This document shows positions 40,101 through 45,421 of a stretch of 64,000 nt of DNA, piece by piece; the first letter of the stretch is position 1; each line of letters starts with the position of its first letter. The translations under genes were made by a program, and so were the position numbers. A model generated the notes under the pieces. It did not search any database. It saw only the letters and a list, made by a program, of their open reading frames with translations, and was not told the origin of the DNA. This stretch comes from Mactromeris polynyma. Lineage: Eukaryota > Mollusca > Bivalvia > Venerida > Mactridae. The DNA lies in contig JASFXZ010000037.1 of the NCBI GenBank assembly GCA_032209605.1, positions 4,216,001-4,280,000 of the forward strand, given 5' to 3'.

Positions 40101-43100
40101 TTGTCACAGGTAGGAGTTAATATTGAAATCTAAAACTCCGGAGTGTAATATTTCAGTGGCATTCATTAAATAAAGACGATCAGGCAAAATATTATGAAAT
40201 GGCGAGAAAAGAGAAAGAATTACATTTACAATTATTTCCTGGTTTGAGTGCTCCAGACAATTACGGATCTCATGTAAAAAAGAATAAGAGAAAAAAGGAG
40301 GCATCACAGGTTTATATGGAATCGGGCGCTTAATGTTTTGGCTAATAAAATCTCCTGTAAAAGGTGACGTCACAAACCTAAAAAGAGTTCATATTGTTGT
40401 GGATGTAAGCCGGGTGTTTTCTTTTCAACAGATAATTGGTTATGTTAAAATCCAACACAAATGGAATAATAAAAGTTTTCACCAAAAAAACCACCAAAAG
40501 TTCTGATTAATTTAACAAATGCCACTGATGTACTGTTTAATGCAATTAAATAATAGCATTGAAATAAAAGTAATGGTTCTACTATCCAGACGTTGACCAG
40601 ACGTTGATAAGGAATAATTATTGCCTGTAATGAGGCAGTTTTCTGCTGCAGTAAAATTAAATGACATAAAATTTAAAAAATTAAATCAATTACTGATGAA
40701 AGACGAGATCTAAAATATTCCTGATTTTAATATCTTTGTGGAAAGAAATTGGGTTGTAGGAACAATAAACAACGTAAAAAATCAATGAATTTATACAATA
40801 TTTTACGATATTTGAATGAGGTTGAGTATACTGGAAGTATTTCAGTGGCATTCTCTAGATAGGTCTGAACAATCTAAATAGTATGAAATGGCAAGAAAAG
40901 TGAAAAAAATACATTTACAATTATATCCTGGTTGGAGTGCTCGAGACAATTATGCTACACATACTAAAAAAAATAAAGGAGAAGTCGTCTGATTTTGATC
41001 CAGAAGGTATGAGCCTGGATACCAGATATACAGATAATCCGACATTTGGTAAATATACAGCCAGATTGTCGTAGCATGCATGGTGGCGATGGCTGTACGT
41101 AATGTCATGGTAGCTTTTGTTTATCTATTATGTGGTATCCATTATTTAGATTGATTTATCACAGTTACGTTACTTTCTTAATGTTACCTATTGACAAATC
41201 TTTGAAAGTTTATTTTGAAATTTGAAAAAAATATGTTATTGTTTTCCCAACTTTGACCATAGTACTCATTTTGAGGTTTTATGTATTTTTGTCATTGATG
41301 TTTCTTATTTTGTGTTGTGTGTTTTAGGTGAATGTACGAGTAGTGCAAAGAAATGTCGAGCACGTTATGGAATGGATCAACAAAAAAATTGGTGCAAACC
41401 ATGCCGGTATGTATAGATAGTCTCCATTCTTAGCTTCATGTTAACTATGATCTTTTATTGACAATTAATTGGCAAATACTAGGAAATGGACTGTTTAGAT
41501 TATTGTTAATTACGTTTTATTCTTCAGTATTGTTAAGGGAAACATTAATAAATGTGTCAAGGTGACTGGAAAATGTTAGGCCTGTATTACATCGTCTTCC
41601 CAATAGTTGGAAATCAGGGGTGAAAATTGCAGGTCATTCTACTGATGTCCTTGTAAATGTATTACTATTTGACAGTATTTGGTATACAGTTAAACCTCAA
41701 TAATAAGACCAGCATTGGGACCCTTGTACACTGGTCTTAATATTGAGGTTGATTAAAGAGTGTAACAGTCAATATGGACTTGAAAAGTGTGGTCTTGATT
41801 TTGAGGTGGTCTTTAAGTGAGGTTTTACTGTTAAATGGTTTAAGACAATTTTCGCTCCTGAGGAATTGGGAGTTAAATTAATGTTTGTACATATGAATAT
41901 ATTTTGTATTGATTTTCAGGAGTGAACAAACTAGTGATCAAAATATAGATATAAAAATACCTAAATCAGAAAATGAGGTACGCAAATGCCGCATGGTCAC
42001 TGGTGGCGATACGTAGTTACGCTTATAATGTCTACCGCTTTATGTGCATTTTCAACGGCTGAGTTTAGTTAATAAATCTGCATGGTCGTCTTATACAAGA
42101 ACCTGAAAACTAATGTGTATTATTTCTGTTCAGTAATAATCTGCCTGACTTGTTTACGTTAAATTCTTTAACAATCGGACGCGTGAGTTAATGAAACTTG
42201 CGTCATATTAGAATGTCAAATTATTTTTTTTCCAATTTCTAACTTTTGTTTGAACCAGCCCTGAAAATGATATTTTTAGTAACAAACTGCTTCTTATGTA
42301 ACAAGCGCATGTAATATATACATTGTACCGCAGTCTGCTTTGTGTATGCTTTGTGTATTTACTTGTATTTTTTACTACAATTTGTGTGTGGCAAACTGAA
42401 TGGCTTTTCTTGTTGTTACTTTTTATCGGTCTATTTTGTCGCTAGTTTTTGAGTCATCTTAGTATTTCAGTTTTTAGTGTCAAATTAATGAATTATCTGG
42501 CATGTTGGCTCGCAATTAAATGGTAATAATGTTTTCGTAATGTTTTGGCTCGGCTGAGTTGATAGGCGATGTCAGATGTATTTTAACTCTACAACTTTTT
42601 CTATACAAAATGGTTGAAAAAATTCTCAGCAAAATTTTGATTTCCACCAATCACTAAGTGAAATTGTATTAGATGGATTGTGTTTACTAGCAAAACATAA
42701 TTCTGTATTAATGAAGCAATACTTGGAACTATGGGTATTGATCCAATTTATTATGGAAACACGGGCTGATGTCTACGACAATTACAAGATTTATAAGACA
42801 ATTACAAGATAAGAATGTCTATTGTTTTTTATGCAGAAAAATGTCTTACTTACTCCGCTATCATATTTATTTGTTTATTTGCTTGTAATAAATGCTAGTA
42901 ATGCTGTATATAACACCCTAGTGCTGTAGTATTGACTATTTCATCACATGCACACATGTATATATGTTTTGATTATACTTCCAAGTACAGGCTCGATAAA
43001 CGTGTGTGGAAGTCATTGAAAGTTCTAGTATTTTATACAGTTACAGGAGTACAAGCTTATCATGAGAAATGCTTCTATAAGAATGATATCATTCATTTTA

Positions 43101-45421
43101 TGATCTTGCTATATATTTTTTCTTACATTTCTCATAATTATGTACGTTAGATTGGAAGTTTTTGTTCACCTAATCAAGGGGCTTTGGTGGCATAGAGGTG
43201 ACATGTGGGAAAATATTTTTACTCATGGCCACGACTTAGTATGTTGTAGGAATGAGTTAGCAAGTCGTAGCCATGAGATAAAAATAATTTCACACATGTC
43301 ACCTCTATACCACAGTAAGGGGCTCACCAAGTGGATAAACAATTTGACTGGAAACAGCCCTGTTTCATTTACTTGGAAACAAAGAAGTTACTGTAGATGT
43401 AAATGAGTCTATATCCACGGATAGTTTGCACCAATCAAACTACCAGAACTTACATACTGTGGTCTTACTCTAACAACATACTGATACTTGATGCACATAG
43501 TATACTACAAGCACTTTGTAGGGCTAATTATTTAATCCTTATTTTTCAGACACTAGTAGCTGCTTTTAATATTTACACCTGACTACATCATGACATTCTT
43601 TCTGTAGTATAGAAATATTCACAGATTATTTATGTTGACTTCTTCCTCAGAAAATCTGAAAAATATTTGTTCGTCCCGATTGGTTAATTTGAATGTCCCC
43701 AATATTAAACTGTTTGTTGACATTCTTTTTTAACTCACCAAATATTTAAAGTCTTCAATAAAACATAAAAAAATCTGTGAATTTCTTCTATGTACAGAGC
43801 GACATGAATTTGTATTTTATGATAAACAGAAAACTGTACTGCTTATAGTGTGCATTATTTTTATGTTGCTTATAATGTGTATGAAAATCAGAGACTTGGT
43901 TTCTCGGCCCATCTGCGTGTGAATTGGTGTAATTAGTGGGTGGGGTAATATTAATTGCAAAATTTTGTTACAAGTGTTAAATAGAAATATGTAAGAGGAG
44001 GGTTATGAATGTGCCAAAGATTTCAGTCTCTGATTATATGATTGAAGTAGCATTTAGTGCTTGCATGATAAACGTCTGCTTTTATGATGTAACTAATGCA
44101 AATATAAAGAGCAACACAAAATCTTTTTGTGATGTTGTTTTGCGAATGTAATTAGTGTAATTATATCACTACGCTAGTCGATGCTTGTATCATTACTTGA
44201 AACTTTTGAATTAATACTTCTAATGTTTGAAATCAAATTGAATTCATTTTCTTCCCAATATGTCTTAATATTAGTAATGCAAGTCAATATTGTTTCTTGG
44301 ATATATTTGAAGTTAACATATAGTATTAAGTAATTAAAACTTAGTTATAAACGTTATTATCATGCATTATACAATAGAATTAAGAGACACTTAGTTAATA
44401 TGTTTTCATCAGCACTGGTAGAGTAAATGTCAAAAAAGGTCTTTCAACCAGATCTAATTGTCTGCGAATTGTGAATCAAAGTTGATGAAAGGTAAAGCAG
44501 GTTGTTAGTTACTTTGACCATTTTTTCGTATACATTGCCACCTCTCTAGAACAACTCCCGTTGGTAGATCCAAATTTTTGGCAGTCACTCGAGATTTCTT
44601 CAGAATTTTGCGAATATAATCGCTGTGATTCTCGTTAAAAAGTGGGATGTACTGGAGTGGTTGTTCTGTACAATACAGTTGATGATGTAATGTTTGCGTA
44701 TTTAATATTCTGTTTCCATGGTTTCAGGAGGAAGAAAAAATGCATTAGGGTTCTTGAAGATGGTGGTGGAACAGACGGAGAGGATGAAGATATGAGTGAT
44801 AGCCAGATGGGCGGAGACAGTGTACATGACAGTGATTCCATGCTTGGAAGTCCCGCCCCCTCTTCTGCAAGTGATGACCCTTTCTCAACTCCAAGCAAAA
44901 TGAGACTACACAGTGTTGAGTCACCCCTTGTGCATGACTCGAGTAGAGAATATGCGGATATGGACACAACTATGAAAGCAGCAGACGTCATTCTACCCAC
45001 TCATCAATCGCCATTCTCCTTGTACAGATATTCTGATCAGGAAAGACATGGTGGTGATCGATACCTGTCGCCACGTTTTAATATCATGCCGGCGTCATCG
45101 CCGGCGTCTGTTGGATCTAGATCGAGTGGTCTCAATCGTTCATATAGTATAGAATCTCTTGCTAAGTCTTCTGTTACATCTGATACCAGGGAAAAGGATG
45201 CTGTCGATCATAATAAATCATTTGATTACACATTATCTCCCTTGTCAAGTCCCGTGGATTTCAGTCATCAGAACTCGCCAAAGTTTAACATGTCGGCATT
45301 CGCAGAAGATATTAACAAAAATCTGAGCCCTAAAAGACAAACAAGTGGTTTAAGTAACAATTTCAGTATATCGACCCTTTCAGTGTCTGCTGTGACACCA
45401 TCTCGTGTGCATTGTAGTTAA
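4023..45421 (+). CDS. TCF7L2-like (pan): TCF/LEF transcription factor, eight coding exons, 5' end outside the window
   Basis: HMG-box DNA-binding partner of beta-catenin and Groucho/TLE, the nuclear switch of canonical Wnt signalling. Exons at 4023-4114, 27521-27647, 31208-31283, 35721-35903, 37343-37517, 39050-39254, 41328-41406 and 44728-45421 all have AG/GT borders. After a 2-base split codon, the joined exons give 1,629 in-frame bases (542 residues plus stop). Order: proline/tyrosine-rich linker, IDPKTG-L-PRP motif shared with vertebrate TCF7L2, KQE motif, HMG box beginning [12 protein letters not shown], basic tail KKKKRKK, C-clamp with four Cys, Ser-rich tail. The beta-catenin-binding N-terminus is not in the window. 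Possession of both HMG box and C-clamp matches invertebrate single-copy TCF and vertebrate TCF7/TCF7L2 E-type isoforms. The family call is very secure. Exact orthology to one vertebrate paralogue is not meaningful if this is the only TCF of the genome. Confidence 0.96.
5145..5925 (-). mobile_element. 5'-truncated non-LTR retrotransposon (LINE) 3' end
   Basis: On the minus strand an open frame (5903 to 5451, 150 codons) encodes a stretch with [34 protein letters not shown] and a charged, Lys-rich end. This is the pattern found after the reverse transcriptase domain at the C-terminus of many jockey/CR1-type LINE proteins (a CxxC...H...C-like cluster). Beyond the stop the minus strand ends in AATAAAGTTTGTCATTGTCA and repeats of GTCATT, a typical LINE 3' tail. 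The reverse transcriptase itself is missing, so the copy is a dead 5' truncation. Assignment to a clade is uncertain. Confidence 0.75.
6608..6772. mobile_element. Miniature hAT-like element, copy 1
   Basis: Starts CAGGGGTTCCATTTGACCC and ends GTGGAACCCCTG, giving an 11-bp terminal inverted repeat of hAT type, 165 bp in all, without coding capacity. The interior matches 48926-49125 (for example the ATGGTA-AAAT-C-GGTCAAAAATTAT segment). No clean 8-bp target duplication is visible. Confidence 0.7.
7576..8496 (+). mobile_element. tRNA-derived SINE carrying an internal satellite expansion
   Basis: The head has a degenerate A box near 7589 and a strong B box GGTTTGAATCC at 7631-7641. The tail GTTGTAAGCTTGTTACACAA followed by AAATAAAT (8461-8494) matches the tail of the SINE at 35551-35697. 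Between head and tail sit 12 copies of a 57-bp unit whose last bases are the start of the tail. The SINE body therefore appears to have expanded in place. Confidence 0.65.
7787..8466. repeat. 57-bp minisatellite, about 12 copies
   Basis: Unit GAACCCCTGTTATAGAAAGC plus 37 bases ending GATATGTTGTAA. The only common variable base is cagtCgg/cagtTgg/cagtGgg. Because 57 is 19 codons, a 240-codon minus-strand frame stays open (repeat [19 protein letters not shown]). It is read as a by-product of the repeat, not a gene. Confidence 0.95.
8590..8653 (+). mobile_element. 64-bp miniature hAT-like element remnant
   Basis: Begins CAGTGAATTTGTTTTGG and ends CAAAAAAATTCACTG, with the internal sequence AAATTCGGCAGTAAAATTGAA. 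This matches one end of the elements at 25609-25870 and 32647-32962. It touches the 25-bp satellite directly. Confidence 0.55.
8654..9479. repeat. 25-bp minisatellite with interspersed longer units, about 30 copies
   Basis: Unit CTATAGTACTGTATATAGTA plus CACTG. Some units carry an insertion-like TTATCTTCTGTTTG. GTACTGTATATAGTAC is near-palindromic, so single strands could fold into small hairpins. Each unit ends CACTG, the same five bases as the end of the neighbouring miniature element. Confidence 0.95.
9480..12789. other. Intronic sequence, no gene seen
   Basis: Part of the 23-kb TCF intron. It holds a 16-base G run (9918-9933), which breaks up short open frames. I see no exon-like segment, no tandem array and no recognised element. 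Confidence 0.5.
12790..12870 (+). promoter_or_regulatory. CpG-rich patch, candidate internal TCF promoter/5' leader
   Basis: About nine CpG dinucleotides occur within roughly 70 bases (12801-12860), inside an intron where CpG is otherwise rare. The patch runs straight into the Kozak ATG of the candidate internal first exon. No clear TATA box is visible, which fits a CpG-type promoter. CTTTGAT-type TCF motifs lie upstream (near 12503) and downstream (13082), but such 7-mers are frequent in AT-rich DNA. Confidence 0.45.
12866..12949 (+). CDS. Candidate internal first exon of a beta-catenin-binding-deficient TCF isoform
   Basis: ATG at 12866 has A at -3 and G at +4 and is preceded by an in-frame TGA at 12824. 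It opens 28 codons, [16 protein letters not shown] then [12 protein letters not shown], ending exactly at a codon boundary before the donor GAG|GTAATC. The next TCF exon (27521) starts in phase 0, so the join is in frame and would give a 540-residue protein that replaces the N-terminus with an acidic, aromatic leader. Vertebrate LEF1, TCF7 and TCF7L2 are known to use internal promoters to make dominant-negative forms without the beta-catenin-binding domain. Here the arrangement is inferred from sequence alone. Confidence 0.65.
12950..18895. other. Intronic sequence, no gene seen
   Basis: AT-rich intron between the two candidate internal first exons. It contains a two-copy 27-bp duplication at about 16767-16820 and a G+C-richer patch with a CCAAT-type motif near 17800-18030 that could be regulatory. 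The short open frames (for example 14729-15016) show no splice-bounded or conserved-looking protein. Confidence 0.5.
18974..19183 (+). CDS. Second candidate internal first exon of the TCF gene
   Basis: ATG at 18974 (A at -3) follows an in-frame TAA at 18956. It opens 70 codons that finish exactly at a codon boundary before a consensus donor TTG|GTAAGT. The exon is clearly richer in G+C and CpG than its surroundings. It encodes [20 protein letters not shown], then a Cys-rich stretch ending STSLHEHL. Phase 0 again fits exon 27521 and would give a 582-residue protein. No known domain is recognised. The leader is unlike the 12866 leader, and the exon could instead be a non-coding first exon or chance. 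The antisense reading frame over the same bases is treated as a shadow. Confidence 0.4.
19190..22990. other. Intronic sequence, no firm gene
   Basis: AT-rich TCF intron. Apart from the possible coding remnant near 20.1-20.5 kb I see no repeat array and no splice-bounded coding segment. Confidence 0.45.
20075..20460 (+). pseudogene. Possible coding-sequence remnant, unrecognised
   Basis: Short protein-like stretches occur in broken frames: [18 protein letters not shown] then [14 protein letters not shown] near 20135-20226, and [15 protein letters not shown] then [20 protein letters not shown] near 20311-20405. The amphipathic, Glu/Lys-rich composition differs from random AT-rich translation. 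No family is recognised, and chance cannot be excluded. Confidence 0.2.
23002..23201. mobile_element. Miniature hAT-like element, 200 bp
   Basis: Begins CAGGGATTTCCCTGATG and ends CATCCTAGGGAAAACCCTG-like sequence (TATCCTAGGGAAAACCCTG). The termini form an imperfect inverted repeat starting CAGGG(A/T)TTTCCCT. Internal GACTCC and GATCC stretches recur. There is no coding capacity and no clear target duplication. Confidence 0.55.
23202..27520. other. Intronic sequence, one miniature element only
   Basis: Apart from the element at 25609-25870 I see no exon, array or recognised element in this last part of the large TCF intron. Confidence 0.45.
25609..25870 (-). mobile_element. Miniature hAT-like element of the CAGTGATTTTTT family, copy 1
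   Basis: Its sequence is homologous, in opposite orientation, to 32647-32962. Shared blocks include TTTACTGCCGAATT, TTACCATCCTGAAAAGAGCA, AGCAGGAAATTAAAAC and ACTTATCGCG. The right terminus AAAAAATCACTG pairs with a CA(G)TGAATTTTTT-like left terminus. Confidence 0.7.
27521..27647 (+). CDS. TCF exon: central linker with PKTG motif
   Basis: The exon is 127 bases, with acceptor ATATTTTCAG and donor GTAAAA. It starts in phase 0 and ends one base into a codon. It encodes [18 protein letters not shown], then [18 protein letters not shown], then TIDPKT(G). The Y-x-(S/N)-E-x-F-T-x-x-PPP-H...DPKTG order is that of the TCF7L2 central region, which in the family is involved in Groucho/TLE binding. The phase-0 start means it can accept the upstream exon 4023-4114 and also both candidate internal first exons (12866 and 18974) without a frame change. 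Confidence 0.92.
28155..28566. mobile_element. Foldback element with long inverted repeats and internal AGCATCATGCT repeats
   Basis: The left arm TATGGCGTACGATTAGGGTC followed by TTTAATGCACGACCCAGCAT is repeated as its exact reverse complement at the right end. The interior is a run of about 21-bp units, TTTCAGCATCATGCTAAAAA(C), that switch strand toward the right half; AGCATCATGCT itself is nearly palindromic. The 7-bp direct repeat GATATTT flanks both sides (28148-28154 and 28567-28573), consistent with target duplication. No protein is encoded. Family not recognised. Confidence 0.8.
28574..31207. other. Intronic sequence, no gene seen
   Basis: AT-rich TCF intron. No exon-like segment, array or recognised element is seen. 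Confidence 0.45.
31208..31283 (+). CDS. TCF exon: short proline-rich linker
   Basis: This is a 76-base exon with acceptor TTATTGTTTCAG and donor GTAAGT. It completes the split Gly codon of PKTG and encodes [20 protein letters not shown] then PDVS, ending two bases into a Trp codon. The run G-(I/L)-PRP follows PKTG directly, exactly as in vertebrate TCF7L2. A four-copy 46-bp tandem repeat starts about 40 bases into the following intron. Confidence 0.92.
31324..31508. repeat. 46-bp tandem repeat, 4 copies
   Basis: Unit TTCCTAGAATGGACATGCCT plus 26 bases ending TAGTTCAACA. The four copies are practically identical, starting about 40 bases downstream of the donor at 31284. Confidence 0.96.
32647..32962 (+). 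mobile_element. Miniature hAT-like element of the CAGTGATTTTTT family, copy 2
   Basis: The left end CGGTGATTTTTTATG and right end CAAAAAATCACTG form terminal inverted repeats. The body is the inverted homologue of 25609-25870, and its right 60 bases match 8590-8653. The minus-strand open frame at 32751-32960 is a shadow of this element. Confidence 0.7.
32963..34615. other. Intronic sequence, no gene seen
   Basis: TCF intron with no splice-bounded coding segment or recognised element. Confidence 0.45.
34620..35279. repeat. 51-bp minisatellite, 13 copies
   Basis: Unit TGATTTTTCAAATGTGTGTG plus 31 bases ending GATGTATACAAA. Copies are identical except the last, so the expansion or homogenisation is recent. 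Because 51 is 17 codons, two minus-strand frames stay open across the array (repeat [17 protein letters not shown]). These are artefacts of the period. Confidence 0.96.
35280..35456. mobile_element. Pogo/mariner-like miniature element
   Basis: The left terminus CAGTCCGACCTCGTTCATTCC and the right terminus, read inverted, CAGTCGGACCTCCTTTATTCC form an inverted repeat. It is 177 bp and preceded by TA. The CAGT-x-x-x-ACCTC-x-TT start is typical of pogo/Tigger-type elements. It follows the 51-bp satellite without a gap. Confidence 0.65.
35551..35697 (+). mobile_element. tRNA-derived SINE next to a splice acceptor
   Basis: The head AGGCGCAGTGGATGAGGGG then TAGAGCGCC resembles a tRNA 5' half, and AAGTTGTGAGTACT is a degenerate B box. 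The tail GTTGTAAGAATTTGTTTCAC followed by AATGTAAAATAAATAAG matches the SINE tail at 8461-8494. It ends about 24 bases before TCF exon 35721. Confidence 0.65.
35721..35903 (+). CDS. TCF exon: linker preceding the HMG box, with KQE motif
   Basis: A 183-base exon with acceptor ATGTTTTCAG and donor GTATCA. It encodes [20 protein letters not shown], continues through a Phe/Pro/Gly-rich stretch, and ends ...[14 protein letters not shown](R). The YPI(S/T)(S/T)G...FPP...VPP...KQE order matches vertebrate TCF7L2; the KQE stretch is a known sumoylation-type context in the family, but this is not proven here. The intron just upstream is almost solid repeat: a 51-bp satellite, a pogo-like miniature element and a SINE ending about 24 bases before this exon. 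Confidence 0.9.
35904..37342. other. Intronic sequence, no gene seen
   Basis: TCF intron with no recognised element or exon-like segment. Confidence 0.45.
37343..37517 (+). CDS. TCF exon: first half of the HMG box
   Basis: A 175-base exon with acceptor TTGATATTTCAG and donor GTAAGT. After a short acidic/polar lead ([18 protein letters not shown]) it encodes [18 protein letters not shown] and [22 protein letters not shown], nearly identical to the start of the vertebrate TCF/LEF HMG box (helices 1 and 2). It ends at a codon boundary. The following exon must begin with the conserved Trp of WHALxxxEQAKYYE, and three tandem copies downstream meet that requirement. Confidence 0.97.
37518..39049. 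other. Intronic sequence, no gene seen
   Basis: The intron lies inside the HMG box, before copy A. No further HMG-like exon copy was found in it. Confidence 0.5.
39050..39254 (+). CDS. TCF exon, copy A: second half of HMG box and basic tail
   Basis: A 205-base exon with acceptor ACATTTCAG and donor G|GTAAAT. It encodes [36 protein letters not shown], a basic tail AKKKKRKKG, and a linker ending ERFMENPAF-(G). The family-defining residues of helix 3 and the PGWSARDNY extension are intact. Its phase-1 end joins exactly to the C-clamp exon at 41328, so this is the copy expected in the main transcript. If the donor is not used, the frame runs on for 20 more codons to a TGA at 39314-39316, followed at once by AATAAA. 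Confidence 0.95.
39314..39322 (+). terminator. Read-through stop and AATAAA after HMG exon copy A
   Basis: If the donor at 39255 is skipped, the frame ends in TGA at 39314-39316 and AATAAA follows at 39317-39322, with GTTGTTGTTTTTTTCTTGG downstream. This is the layout of an intronic polyadenylation site. It would yield a TCF with a full HMG box but no C-clamp. Confidence 0.4.
40157..40333 (+). CDS. Duplicate TCF exon, copy B: intact variant HMG half with its own stop
   Basis: Acceptor GTAATATTTCAG is followed by 58 codons and TAA. It encodes [36 protein letters not shown], then [21 protein letters not shown]. It is plainly a copy of the exon at 39050 but differs at DRSE to [13 protein letters not shown] to PGLSAPDNY, and in the tail. 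No stop or frameshift lies within the HMG part. No donor in phase with the C-clamp exon was found; CAG|GTTTAT at 40302 is weak and leaves phase 0. The simplest use is as an alternative terminal exon: AATAAA lies 10 bases after the stop (40344-40349), with T/G-rich sequence further on. It could also be an unexpressed duplicate. Confidence 0.6.
   Translation, partial: WHSLNKDDQAKYYEMARKEKELHLQLFPGLSAPDNYGSHVKKNKRKKEASQVYMESGA
40344..40349 (+). terminator. AATAAA after HMG exon copy B
   Basis: The hexamer lies 10 bases after the TAA of copy B, with T/G-rich sequence about 50-90 bases on. It supports, but does not prove, use of copy B as a terminal exon. Confidence 0.35.
40846..41048 (+). pseudogene. 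Decayed duplicate of the TCF HMG-half exon, copy C
   Basis: Acceptor GGAAGTATTTCAG and donor TTTG|GTAAAT are both kept, and the length is 203 bases against 205 in the functional copy. Translation begins [11 protein letters not shown], then has TAG where the first Tyr of KYYEM should be. It continues [18 protein letters not shown] and [14 protein letters not shown], after which a net loss of two bases (or gain of one) shifts the frame. In the shifted frame it ends TRYTDNPTF-(G), matching ENPAF-(G). It resembles copy A more than copy B at PGWSARDNY and at the 3' border. With a nonsense codon and a frameshift it cannot encode an HMG box, so it is a pseudo-exon. Confidence 0.85.
41328..41406 (+). 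CDS. TCF exon: first part of the C-clamp
   Basis: A 79-base exon with acceptor TGTGTTTTAG and donor GTATGT. It encodes (G)[18 protein letters not shown] then KNWCKPC-(R). This is the C-clamp signature C-R-A-R-(F/Y)-G-(L/M)-DQQ-x-x-WC-x-x-C, a secondary DNA-binding domain of TCF proteins that reads GC-rich helper sites next to the Wnt response element (family knowledge). It carries three of the four zinc-binding Cys. The fourth comes from RRKKKC at the start of the last exon. Confidence 0.96.
41697..41830. mobile_element. Pogo/mariner-like miniature element, 134 bp
   Basis: The left CAGTTAAACCTCAATAATAA and the right end, read inverted, CAGTAAAACCTCACTTAAAG form a terminal inverted repeat, with TA immediately before the left end. 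The interior carries paired ACTGGTCTTAATATTGAGG-like blocks. It lies in the C-clamp intron, 90 bases before the candidate cassette exon. Confidence 0.6.
41920..41977 (+). CDS. Candidate cassette exon interrupting the C-clamp
   Basis: This is a 58-base segment with a good acceptor (GATTTTCAG) and a plausible donor (GAG|GTACGC), lying between the two C-clamp exons. Joined after the C-clamp exon it reads [20 protein letters not shown] without a stop. Because 58 is not a multiple of three, the last exon would then be read EEEKMH and stop at 44746-44748. The product would lack RRKKKC and the Ser-rich tail. The stop falls in the last exon, so nonsense-mediated decay would not be expected. Only sequence evidence supports it; chance splice-site pairs in an AT-rich intron are the alternative. 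Confidence 0.5.
43184..43316. mobile_element. Foldback miniature element with 8-bp target duplication
   Basis: The left arm GGTGGCATAGAGGTGACATG... and the right arm ...CATGTCACCTCTATACCAC are inverted copies over about 55 bp each. The exact 8-bp direct repeat AAGGGGCT flanks it (43176-43183 and 43317-43324). An 8-bp duplication is characteristic of hAT and P superfamilies. It is non-coding. Confidence 0.8.
43325..44727. other. Intronic sequence, no gene seen
   Basis: Remainder of the intron before the last TCF exon. No element or exon-like segment is recognised. Confidence 0.45.
44728..45421 (+). CDS. TCF last coding exon: end of C-clamp and Ser-rich tail
   Basis: Acceptor CATGGTTTCAG. Joined to 41328-41406 it completes the C-clamp as [15 protein letters not shown], followed by an acidic stretch (GEDEDMSDS) and a Ser/Pro-rich tail of about 200 residues that ends [13 protein letters not shown] before TAA. 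The tail has low complexity and no recognised fold. It contains SSPVDFSH, one residue away from the PxDLS motif bound by the CtBP corepressor in some TCF tails. An upstream in-frame ATG at 44642 lies in the intron and is not used in the spliced frame. The C-clamp assignment is secure; the tail function is inferred only from position. Confidence 0.95.

Noticed and set aside
40104..40373. 89-codon minus-strand frame
   Set aside because: Antisense shadow of HMG exon copy B.
44635..45000. 121-codon minus-strand frame and a 74-codon companion
   Set aside because: Antisense shadows of the last TCF exon.
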